Source: CALNYS01 sp942490855
Lineage (GTDB): Bacteria; Planctomycetota; Phycisphaerae; Phycisphaerales; UBA1924
Length of the DNA stretch: 64,000 bases
NCBI GenBank assembly: GCA_942490855.1
Contig: CALNYS010000004.1
Coordinates: 434,001-498,000, forward strand
Reading direction: 5' to 3'
The stretch's first letter is position 1. Each line of letters opens with the position of its first letter. Position numbers and translations under genes: made by a program. Below the pieces are notes generated by a model. That model saw nothing but the letters and a program-made list of their open reading frames with translations. It did not search any database and was not told the origin of the DNA. Shown one piece after another: positions 1 through 7,357 of this stretch.

Positions 1-395
1 ACCCGCTCGTTCACGACCGCGACGTTGGGCAGCCCCATCGCGCTCACCGTCTCGCGCAGGAACGCCGCCTTCTTCCCCACCGACTCCACCAGCACGAACG
101 AAAGCTCCGGCAGCGCGATCGCCAGCGGGATCCCGGGCGCCCCGCCCCCGCTCCCAACATCCACCACCTTCGCCCCCGCGGGAAGCTCGCTCAGCATCGA
201 CAGCAGCGTCAGCGAATCGAGGATGTGACGCTCCCACATCGCCTCGGGCTCGGTGATCCGCGTCAGGTTGAACGACGCGTTCGCCTCCACCAGGAGCGCC
301 AGGTACCGCCCGAAACGCTCCAGGTCCCCGTCGTCAAACGAGATCCCCTGCGCCCCGGCCTGCTCCACAAACGCCGCTGTCGGTTCGATCACCAT
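1..395 (-). CDS. rsmG: 16S rRNA (guanine(527)-N7)-methyltransferase RsmG, 5' part only
   Basis: SAM-dependent methyltransferase that modifies G527 of 16S rRNA. Only the first 131 codons lie in the window; the 3' end is beyond base 1. The reading begins at an ATG at 395 (MVIEPTAAF). It shows the family pattern: a helical N-terminal region with NLTRITEPEAMWERHILDSL, then the SAM-binding loop VVDVGSGGGAPGIPLAI followed by SFVLVES and KKAAFLRE. These are typical RsmG/GidB blocks in the right order and spacing. It is transcribed away from the repeat cluster that lies just upstream of its start. In many bacteria rsmG sits near the replication origin, but no origin gene is beside it here. Identification is firm; the exact start is likely but unproven. 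Confidence 0.9.
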   Translation of the reverse strand, partial: MVIEPTAAFVEQAGAQGISFDDGDLERFGRYLALLVEANASFNLTRITEPEAMWERHILDSLTLLSMLSELPAGAKVVDVGSGGGAPGIPLAIALPELSFVLVESVGKKAAFLRETVSAMGLPNVAVVNER

Positions 396-678
396 CAAAG
401 CGTTATACCGCCCCCCTCTCCCCCGGGGAGAGGGGCCGGGGATGAGGGCCCAAAACAAACGCGAGCAAAGCGAGCATCCACCTCCACCCTCTCCCACGGG
501 GAGAGGGCAGGGTGAGGGGACCAAGTACAACCGCGAGCGCAGCGAGCATCCTTCTCCACCCTCTCCCTTGGGGAGAAGGCAGGGCGAGAGGCTCCCACCC
601 CTACCAGCCTGATATCAACTGAGTCGCACACACGCCGTCAACCACGGGACCCCCAACCAATCCCCCTATCCTGTCCCT
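396..678. repeat. Cluster of three REP-like palindromic repeats in tandem
   Basis: This non-coding interval holds three copies of a short palindrome: CCCTCTCCC, 1-2 spacer bases, then GGGGAGAGG. The hairpins lie at 413-435, 487-507 and 559-579. Each is followed by a GGG(T/C/A)GAG tail, and copies are separated by a conserved spacer containing GCGAGC..AGCGAGCATCC (two copies), so the cluster is a tandem of roughly 70-base units. A fourth copy lies at 1197-1233. The elements resemble dispersed intergenic REP-type palindromes. Function (mRNA stabilisation, termination or passive mobile element) cannot be told from sequence. ORFs across this region are repeat-derived and not believed. From about 600 to 678 nothing recognisable is seen. 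Confidence 0.75.
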
Positions 679-1243
679 ATGAACCGCAACCCCGCCATCG
701 CCGCCGCCTTCACCGGCCTCGCCATCCTCGCCGTCATCTTCGCGATCATCTATTCGCCCAGCGCCGACGACCACCGCACCGCCATCAACGAAACCATCGA
801 CGCCTTCCACCAGGCCGCCGCCGACGCCGAGCCTCGACGCCTACTTCGACCTCATGTCCGACCACTCCCGCTTCCTCGGCACCGACGCCAGCGAACGCTG
901 GCCCAAGCCCGAGTTCCTCGCCTACTGCCGCGAGCGCGGCGCCTTCGACGAGGCCCCCGCATGGGTCTACACCCCCAGCGACCGCCACATCACCCTCAGC
1001 GACGGCAACGACGTCGCCTGGTTCGACGAGATCCTCACCCACGACCGCTACGGCACGCTCCGCGGCTCCGGCGTCCTCGTGAACCAGCACGGCTGGAAGA
1101 TCGCCCAATACAACCTCACCTTCCTCGTCCCCAACGACGCCGCCCCCGCCGTCGTCGAAGCCATCCAAGCGAACAATGAAGCCGCCGACTCCGCCTCCCT
1201 CTCCCCCTCAGGGGGAGAGGGCCGGGGTGAGGGGGCGACTGAC
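679..1243 (+). pseudogene. NTF2/SnoaL-like domain protein, frameshifted
   Basis: The start at 679 gives a membrane anchor or signal segment (AAAFTGLAILAVIFAIIY) and then a helix (AINETIDAFHQAAADAE). The protein then continues only in another frame, near 828-850, as LDAYFDLMSDHSRFLGTDAS and ERWPKPEFLAYCRE, through to FLVPNDAAPAVVEAI near 1165. Together these two pieces form one nuclear-transport-factor-2-like domain, where the family expects a continuous D-A-Y-F-D-L region. Removing one C at about 829-832 would restore the frame. Downstream the frame runs through a palindromic repeat (1197-1233) into the cupin at 1244. A TGA two bases before the cupin ATG (1240-1242) lies in the frame of the 679 start, so a second shift inside the C-rich repeat is possible. 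Either a decayed gene or sequencing errors. Confidence 0.6.
1197..1233. repeat. REP-like palindrome inside the open frame between NTF2 and cupin domains
   Basis: Fourth copy of the palindrome found at 413-579: CCCTCTCCCCC, TCA, GGGGGAGAGGG, then CCGGGGTGAGGG. It lies in an open frame and encodes a low-complexity Ser/Gly/Glu linker that joins the two domains. Confidence 0.7.
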
Positions 1244-1612
1244 ATGCCGCCCGCGAAGATCAATCTGAATGAAACCGCCGCCACCCTCACCGACCACTGG
1301 CGCCCGCGCACCGTCGCCGAGGTCTCCGGCCACGCCGCCAAGCTCGCCCGACTCAAGGGCCCCTTCGTCTGGCACCAGCACGACGACGCCGACGAGATGT
1401 TCCTCTGCGTCGAAGGAACCTTCCGCATCGAGTTCCGCGACGGCGCCGTCGAACTCTCGCCGGGCGATCTCCTCACCGTCCCCGCCGGCATCGAACACCG
1501 CCCCGTCGCCGACGAGGAAGCCGTGGCGCTGCTGTTCGAGCGTCAGGGCCTGCGGAACACGGGAAATGTGGAGCACGACGAGCTGACGGCGCCAAAGGAA
1601 AGCGTTCTCTAG
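1244..1612 (+). CDS. Cupin-domain protein
   Basis: Small single-domain cupin of 122 residues if it starts at the ATG at 1244. Cupin motif 1 is visible as WHQHDDADEMFLCVEGTFRI (two His and a Glu as metal ligands), and motif 2 follows as LSPGDLLTVPAGIEHRP. Members of this family are metal-binding beta-barrels, often of unknown substrate. The same frame is open upstream through a repeat into an NTF2-like domain, so a fusion protein is formally possible. The in-frame repeat and the length match to free-standing cupins favour the internal start. The C-terminal VEHDELTAPKESVL is typical of stand-alone cupins of this size. Confidence 0.8.
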   Translation: MPPAKINLNETAATLTDHWRPRTVAEVSGHAAKLARLKGPFVWHQHDDADEMFLCVEGTFRIEFRDGAVELSPGDLLTVPAGIEHRPVADEEAVALLFERQGLRNTGNVEHDELTAPKESVL

Positions 1613-1923
1613 TCGCCGCGAAATCTTGGGGGCCGCGTGAGCAACAACGTCAGCGAGCCGGCACACACGCACCCGATCCCGACTGCACCAAACCCGAAAG
1701 CGTTATAGCCAAGCGATCGGTCATGCCATCGCCGGTGAATCGCACCCCGCTCGGCATCGGATAGCTCGCTGGACGAATAATGCAGCTCCATCCAGCCACC
1801 CTCGCGATTGGCATAGTCGGCGTAGAAATATCCCCCGCCAACCATGAGAAGCACCATCCCGATTGAGACGAACCCAACCGCAACAAATCTGAGTTTGCTC
1901 ATGCCAACAGAATACTGACTCAC
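1609..1923 (-). CDS. Small two-helix membrane protein of unknown function
   Basis: 104 residues if it starts at the GTG at 1923, which overlaps the rodA stop codon by four bases (GTGA) and suggests translational coupling; an ATG at 1902 is the alternative. Two hydrophobic helices are seen, near residues 10-30 (LRFVAVGFVSIGMVLLMVGG) and near 75-96 (GFGAVGIGCVCAGSLTLLL). They flank a soluble loop rich in charged and aromatic residues. No family is recognised. It is the last gene of the rodA-mrdA transcription unit. Base composition is clearly lower in GC than its neighbours, which may indicate relaxed constraint or a recent arrival. Confidence 0.55.
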   Translation of the reverse strand: MSQYSVGMSKLRFVAVGFVSIGMVLLMVGGGYFYADYANREGGWMELHYSSSELSDAERGAIHRRWHDRSLGYNAFGFGAVGIGCVCAGSLTLLLTRPPRFRGD

Positions 1924-3182
1924 CCACCCTTCCCAAACTCAAAGCTCTTCCGCTGCAGATACGCCGGGCGCCGCATCGCCACGTTGAAGATCAGCCCCAC
2001 CATCAGGAAACTCGTGATCAGGCTCGACCCGCCGTAGCTCACAAACGGCAGCGTCATCCCGGTGATCGGCAGCACCCCGATCGTCATCCCGATGTTCACG
2101 CTCGCCTGCGCCGTCACCAGCCCCGCCAGCCCCACGCACACCAGCCTGCCGTAGGGGTCCTTGCACCCCGCCGCCGTCAGCAGCGCCCCGCCCGCCCACA
2201 ACAAGTACAACCCCATCGTCCCCACCCCGCCGAGGAACCCGAAGCGGTTGGAGATCACCGCGAAGATCATGTCGTTGTGGTCCTCGGGCAGCTCGTTGAA
2301 GTCCACCACCGCCCGGCTCTTGTCGCCACCCAGCCCCGCCAGCCCGCCCGCGCCCACCAGCGTCTGCGCCCGGTCGCCCTGGTAGTTGATCGAATCGTTG
2401 TACCGGTCGTCGCCCTTGATCTGATTGATCAGCGCCTGCACCCGCGCCTTCTGGTGCGGCCGCAGCGCCGGGTACATCGCCGGCGCCGCTGCCCCCATCA
2501 CCACCACGATCAGCGCCAGGTGCCACAGCTTCGCCCCCGCCGCGATCAGCATCGCGAACAGCATCGGCCCGAACAGCAACGCCGTCCCCAGGTCCGGCTC
2601 CACCAGCACCAGTCCCATCGGGACCAGCGTGATCAGCGCGGGCGGGATCAACCCTTTCAGCGTCCTGTAGTTCTTCCGGAACCTGAAGTAGCTCGCCATC
2701 GCCAGCACGTACGCGATCTTCGCCAGCTCGCTCGGCTGGAAATCCGTCACCACCAGACTGATCCACCGCCGCGCCCCGTTCCGCGGCTTCACAATCGCCT
2801 CGGGCACCGACGGGATCAGCACGAACACCAGAAGCGAAATCGCCGCGACCGAAAGCAACGGTGTGATCGCGCGGATCCGCGCATAGTGCGGCGCCGCCAC
2901 CACCGCCCCCGCGCCCAGCCCCAGCAGCAAGAACACCGCCTGGCGCGTCGCGTGAAAGCTCAACCCCTCCGCGCTCACCCCTGCCGTCAGATTGATGCAG
3001 TAGATCCCCAGCAGCGCCAAACCCACCGACGCCCCCAGCGTGATCCACGCCGGGTGACGCAGCGACACCTTCGGGATCTGCGCCGCCGGCGCCGTCTCCG
3101 TCAGCGTCCGCGGCGAACCGATCACCGGCTCGCGCCGCACGCGTTCCATCGGCGTCTCGTGATGCGTCGGAGCGCCCGTCAT
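1920..3182 (-). CDS. rodA: Rod-shape SEDS glycosyltransferase RodA
   Basis: Integral-membrane peptidoglycan polymerase of the SEDS family, working with a class B penicillin-binding protein in cell elongation. 420 residues with about ten hydrophobic segments. Family hallmarks are present in order: NGARRWISLVVTDFQPSELAK, EPDLGTALLFGP, GGLAGLGGDKSR, LPEDHNDMIFAVI with its conserved Asp/His, and TGMTLPFVSYGGSSL near the C-terminus. An N-terminal extension of about 45 polar residues precedes the first helix. The start overlaps the stop of the upstream PBP2 gene by four bases (ATGA), so the polymerase and transpeptidase are probably co-translated. That pairing favours RodA over FtsW. Confidence 0.93.
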   Translation of the reverse strand: MTGAPTHHETPMERVRREPVIGSPRTLTETAPAAQIPKVSLRHPAWITLGASVGLALLGIYCINLTAGVSAEGLSFHATRQAVFLLLGLGAGAVVAAPHYARIRAITPLLSVAAISLLVFVLIPSVPEAIVKPRNGARRWISLVVTDFQPSELAKIAYVLAMASYFRFRKNYRTLKGLIPPALITLVPMGLVLVEPDLGTALLFGPMLFAMLIAAGAKLWHLALIVVVMGAAAPAMYPALRPHQKARVQALINQIKGDDRYNDSINYQGDRAQTLVGAGGLAGLGGDKSRAVVDFNELPEDHNDMIFAVISNRFGFLGGVGTMGLYLLWAGGALLTAAGCKDPYGRLVCVGLAGLVTAQASVNIGMTIGVLPITGMTLPFVSYGGSSLITSFLMVGLIFNVAMRRPAYLQRKSFEFGKGG

Positions 3183-5461
3183 CGCGGCTCGATCTCCTCA
3201 GCTTCAACCGAACCGCCCGGCAGGTACCCCTCCGCCTGCAGCGCGTGGATCACCTGGTTCGCGATCGGCCCCGCCACGCGCCCGCCCGGACCGCCGTGCT
3301 CGACCACCACCGCCACCGCGTACGCCGGCGCCCCGCCCTCGGGCCCCACGAGCGCCACCGTCCACGCGTGGTCGCCCGTGCGGAGAACCGGCGCCGACTC
3401 CGGACCGTCCCCGTCGGGGTCAACGCCCCGCGTGCTCGTCGCCTGCCCCGTGCCCGTCTTCGCCATCACCGTCACGCCCGTCGCGTTGAAGATCGACTCG
3501 CGCTGCGTGTCGTACGCGATGTGGTGCGCCGTCCCGAACTCTTCCGCAACGCCCTGGCGCAGCCCCTCGAGCGCCGCCGCCACCGCCGCCGCGTCCCACC
3601 CGAGGTTCTCGTAGTCCGGGCGCTTGCGCCCGCGCACCAGCGACGGCTCGATCCGCAGCCCGCGCCGCGCCAGCGTCGCGTACGCGTCCGCGGCGTGCAG
3701 CGGCGTCCACGAGATCGGCCCCTGCCCGATCGCCATCATGATCGCCTCGTTCGGCTCGATCACCTCGCGCCCGCGGTACCCCAAAAACCCCGCGCTCGCG
3801 CCGGGCAAACCAAGGTCGTACGGGCGCTCCACGCCGAGCGACTCGTAAAACGCCCGCATCCGCGCGCCGCCCAGGCTCTGCCCTAGCGTGTAGAAGTAAA
3901 TATTGCACGAGCGCGCCAGCGCCTCAGCCGCCCCCAGCGCGTGCCCCGTCACCGTCGTGTGCGTGGACATCCCGTACCGCGCCCTGTAGATCCAGCACCG
4001 GAACTTCCCGGGCGAATTCGGGAAGAAGTGACCCGTGCACTCGATCGCGTGCGACAGATCGTGCGCCCCGCGCGTCACCGCCTCCACCAGCACCAACGGC
4101 TTGACGATCGACGCCGCCGGGAACGGGCGCGCCACCGCGCGGTTCACCCACGGCGACAGCAGCGGGTCCGCGAAGACCGAATCGCTGTCTGCCTGCATGT
4201 CGTCACGCGTAAACGACGGCGCGCTGACCATCGCCAGGATCTCGCCCGACGACACGTCCAGCACCACCGCCGACGCCGCCAGCCGCTCGCCCAGCGCCAC
4301 CGTCCGGTTCCCGTGCCACGGCTGCACCACCGTCAGCCCGAGCGCCGGGTCCATCGACGCCGCGATCCGCGCCTGCAGCATCACATCAAGGGTCAGCGTC
4401 AGGTCCGTGCCCGCCACGGGCAGCGTTTCTTCCAGCTCGCCCGTGTCGAGCCGCACGCGGCGCAGCCCGCGCTCGCCGCGCAGCGTGTCCTCGAACGCCA
4501 TCTCCACGCCCGCGTTCCCGACCGCGTCGCCCGTCTGGTAGTGCCCGAGGTCCAGCCGACCCGTGCGCGGGTCCGTCCTCGGGCGGCGCGCCAAGTCCTC
4601 CGCGAACACCCGCTCACGCATCCACCCCAGCGCGTGCGTCGCCACCCCGTCCGCCCGCACCGTCTCGAACGACTCGAGCTCCAACGGACGCGGGTACGTG
4701 CTCAAATCCACCGCGATATCAACGCTCTCAAACGGGTACGACCGCCGACCCCCGTCGATGATCCGCAGCAGCTTCGGGTACGACGACGCCAGCTTGCGCA
4801 TCTCGAACGCCGCCCCGTCGCTCACACCCCGCAGCACCACGTGCGGCGCCGCCTGCTCGCGGATCGGACGCGCCACGTCCGCCAGCGTGGGCGGCTCCAG
4901 CGAGCGGTCCCGCGACGCGGCCCATTCCTTATGACGGGCCAGACGGCGCTTCTCCCACACGCTCGACGCCAGACGCTGCGTCCGCGCCACGATCGCCGTG
5001 CGCCGCTCCTCCAGCTCCTCGCGCGTCACGCCCGACAGCAACGACAGCCCGTCCCACATCGCCTCGAGCTCGTTCACCCGCGACGGGAGATACGTGCGAA
5101 CCAGCGCGTCGCGGGCGAAGTCGCTCAGCTTCGCCCAGTCCTCGCCGTGCTCGCGCCGCGCGTCCCGCGCCGCCTCCGAGTACGCCCACGACCCCGAGAT
5201 CACGCTGTAGTGCGCCTCGACGTCGAAGCTCGGGCGGTCCAGCGCCAGCACCCGCCCCGTGCGGTCGAGGATCCGCCCGCGCTGCGTCTCCACCCAACGC
5301 CGCGACACCAGCGGCTTCTCGGCCTGCGCGAGCAGCTCGGCCCCGCTCGCCAGCGTCAGGCGCGCAAGCTGACCGCTCAGCAGCAGCATCCCCCCAAGGG
5401 TCAGGGCCACAAGCACCAGCAGCCGCCGGTGGAACATGCTCTCAAGACGTAAACCGGGCAC
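3179..5461 (-). CDS. mrdA: Penicillin-binding protein 2, class B transpeptidase
   Basis: Cross-links peptidoglycan during elongation as the partner of RodA. An N-terminal membrane anchor (LLVLVALTLGGMLLLSG) is followed by the pedestal region (RGRILDRTGRVLALDRPSFD) and a transpeptidase domain. Catalytic motifs are complete: SIVK near residue 450, SCN in LARSCNIYFYT, and KTGTGQATSTRG near 668. At 760 residues it is longer than the usual 600-650. The extra length lies mainly in an N-terminal region rich in Arg/Glu helices (around residues 95-200) and in loops after it. The start could be the internal MFHRRLL a few codons downstream. It overlaps rodA by four bases. Confidence 0.93.
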   Translation of the reverse strand: MPGLRLESMFHRRLLVLVALTLGGMLLLSGQLARLTLASGAELLAQAEKPLVSRRWVETQRGRILDRTGRVLALDRPSFDVEAHYSVISGSWAYSEAARDARREHGEDWAKLSDFARDALVRTYLPSRVNELEAMWDGLSLLSGVTREELEERRTAIVARTQRLASSVWEKRRLARHKEWAASRDRSLEPPTLADVARPIREQAAPHVVLRGVSDGAAFEMRKLASSYPKLLRIIDGGRRSYPFESVDIAVDLSTYPRPLELESFETVRADGVATHALGWMRERVFAEDLARRPRTDPRTGRLDLGHYQTGDAVGNAGVEMAFEDTLRGERGLRRVRLDTGELEETLPVAGTDLTLTLDVMLQARIAASMDPALGLTVVQPWHGNRTVALGERLAASAVVLDVSSGEILAMVSAPSFTRDDMQADSDSVFADPLLSPWVNRAVARPFPAASIVKPLVLVEAVTRGAHDLSHAIECTGHFFPNSPGKFRCWIYRARYGMSTHTTVTGHALGAAEALARSCNIYFYTLGQSLGGARMRAFYESLGVERPYDLGLPGASAGFLGYRGREVIEPNEAIMMAIGQGPISWTPLHAADAYATLARRGLRIEPSLVRGRKRPDYENLGWDAAAVAAALEGLRQGVAEEFGTAHHIAYDTQRESIFNATGVTVMAKTGTGQATSTRGVDPDGDGPESAPVLRTGDHAWTVALVGPEGGAPAYAVAVVVEHGGPGGRVAGPIANQVIHALQAEGYLPGGSVEAEEIEPR

Positions 5462-5559
5462 GCGCGCCCTCCCGGGGTCCCTTATCGGCCCAATCGGGCC
5501 GCCAGTCCCCCCACGCGCACAGTATCGGGCCTTCCGCCCGCCACGCCCACCCGTCCGGG

Positions 5560-6366
5560 TCAGCCCTCGCGCTTATCCCGCGTGATCTGGGCGTAGGCGC
5601 TGTGGTTGTGGATCGATTCGAAGTTCTCGCTCTCGATCGAGTACCACGCGATCCGGGCGTCGTCGTCGAGGGCGATCGCCAGGTCCCGCACGATGTCCTC
5701 GACGAACTTCGGGTTCTCGAACGCCACCTCGGTCACGTGCTTCTCGTCAGGACGCTTCAGTGTCGCGTACACCTCGGCGCTCGCCGCACGCTCGAGGATC
5801 ACCGCGAGGTCCTCGATCCACATCGACTCGGTCGTGCGCACCCGCGCGGTGATCTCGCACCGCTGGTTGTGCGCCCCGTACTTCGAGATCTCCTTGGAGC
5901 ACGGGCACAGGCTCGTCGCCGGCGCCGTCACCTCCATCACGAAGTCCTCGTCGCCGTTCGCCGTCGCTTCGAACCGCACCCGGTAGTCCATCAGCCCGGG
6001 CGTCTTCGTCACCGGCGCCAGCTTCTGCACGAAGTACGTGAAACTCAGCTCCAGGTGCGCATCAGCCGCGTTCAGACGCGTCTTGATCTCCCGAGCGATC
6101 CCCATGATCCCGCCCGGCGTGAGCCCGCCCGCGGACTTCTCGTTAAGCACCTCGAGGAAACGGCTCATGTGCGTCCCCTTCTGGTGGTGCGGCAGCGAGA
6201 CGTACATATTGATCGTCGCGACGGTCGTCTGCTCCCCGCCGTCGGGGGTGCGCAGGGTCAGCGGGTAGGTGACATCCTTGACGCCGACCTTGTCGATCGC
6301 GATCTGGCGGTCATCGCGCGAGGCCTGCACATCGGGCATCCCCGCCGGGGAGGTCTTGGTGCTCAC
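5560..6366 (-). CDS. folE2: GTP cyclohydrolase FolE2 (type IB)
   Basis: Converts GTP to dihydroneopterin triphosphate, the first step of tetrahydrofolate and some queuosine-type pathways. It belongs to the metal-flexible COG1469 family and is not related in sequence to FolE. 268 residues, a standard length. Diagnostic stretches are DVQASRDDRQIAIDKVGVKD at the N-terminus, SLPHHQKGTHMSRFLEVL, the active-site block CPCSKEISKYGAHNQR with the catalytic Cys, and HVTEVAFENPKFVEDIVRD near the C-terminus. It stands alone on the minus strand between the mrdA operon and a membrane protein. No folE is visible in the window. Confidence 0.95.
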   Translation of the reverse strand: MSTKTSPAGMPDVQASRDDRQIAIDKVGVKDVTYPLTLRTPDGGEQTTVATINMYVSLPHHQKGTHMSRFLEVLNEKSAGGLTPGGIMGIAREIKTRLNAADAHLELSFTYFVQKLAPVTKTPGLMDYRVRFEATANGDEDFVMEVTAPATSLCPCSKEISKYGAHNQRCEITARVRTTESMWIEDLAVILERAASAEVYATLKRPDEKHVTEVAFENPKFVEDIVRDLAIALDDDARIAWYSIESENFESIHNHSAYAQITRDKREG

Positions 6367-6432
6367 GGTAACTCCGGGGCTGGAAGTGGCGGAAGCGCCC
6401 GCGTGGGCGCCCGTCGCTGGAATCCCGAGAGT

Positions 6433-7296
6433 CTAGGCGCCCGAGGGCTTGGCGGGCGCCGAGGCCTCTTCGACCCGCTTTTCCACCATGGAACCCGCCC
6501 AGCTCATCCCGACGGGAACGCCCATGAAGGCGCCCGCGATCCAGTCGAGCGGGGCGATCCGCACCAGCGAGGCCAGCGACCCGTTGATCGTGCCGCTGTA
6601 GAGATGAAGGCGCAGGGCCTCGATGCTCGCCCCAGAGGCCAGCAGCGGGCCGGCCACGGCGCACAGGCACACGCCCAGCACCACGACCCACCCCGCCGAC
6701 CGGTGGGCCAGCACCCGCGCGAGGGTCGCCCCGAGCGCGCCAGCGACCCAGGCCGCCGCGATCGTCTGCCCCTTGAGGTCGTCCCGCGCCGCCAGCCACG
6801 CGCCGATCCCGCCCGCGACCAGCGCCGCCGCCAGCGCCAGGACCGTCTCCCCGCTGATCGGCTTCTCGTACGCCGAGTGCTTCTCCTGGTGCGCATCGCG
6901 GCAGACGAGCCACGCCAGCCCGGCCGCGGCCGCGGCGAGCAACGCCCCCTCAAACGCCAGCGTGGTCAGCGTCGAGGCGTCCGGCTGGGCCGTGATGATC
7001 GCCTCGACCCGCCCGGTGCGCGCGGCCGCCCACGTCAGCACCACGCCCGCCGTGAACAGCCCGAACCGACCGCTGATCACCCGAGCCGTCAGGAGACCGA
7101 ACCCGCCAGCCAGCGCCAGCGCCGCCGCGTGCCCGAGCACGCCCGCCGCCAGACTCGAGCCGAGGAACATCGTCGCGTCGGGGGAGCCGTCAACGCCCGT
7201 GTTCGCGGCCGTCGCCAGACCGGCGAGCGGGCCGACCACCAGAGCGGCGATCGCCGCGAACACCCATTGGAGGATCACTTTCATCGCCCGCTTCAT
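6433..7296 (-). CDS. Polytopic membrane protein of unknown function
   Basis: 287 residues from the ATG at 7296 (MKRAMKVILQW). The open frame extends further upstream, but that stretch overlaps the hutH coding region on the other strand and is Ala/Arg-rich, so it is not believed. About seven hydrophobic segments are visible, for example VFAAIAALVVGPLAGLA, GHAAALALAGGFGLLTARVI and WVVVLGVCLCAVAGPLLAS, with short charged loops such as CRDAHQEKHSAYEKPISG. No family was recognised. It is divergent from hutH and may share a regulatory region with it. Confidence is good that it is expressed protein, poor for function. Confidence 0.6.
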   Translation of the reverse strand: MKRAMKVILQWVFAAIAALVVGPLAGLATAANTGVDGSPDATMFLGSSLAAGVLGHAAALALAGGFGLLTARVISGRFGLFTAGVVLTWAAARTGRVEAIITAQPDASTLTTLAFEGALLAAAAAGLAWLVCRDAHQEKHSAYEKPISGETVLALAAALVAGGIGAWLAARDDLKGQTIAAAWVAGALGATLARVLAHRSAGWVVVLGVCLCAVAGPLLASGASIEALRLHLYSGTINGSLASLVRIAPLDWIAGAFMGVPVGMSWAGSMVEKRVEEASAPAKPSGA

Positions 7297-7357
7297 ACCC
7301 CGCGCCACCCTCTGAAGCAAACTTGCCGAGGGCGCCGAGCCCCGCCACACTCCGCCG

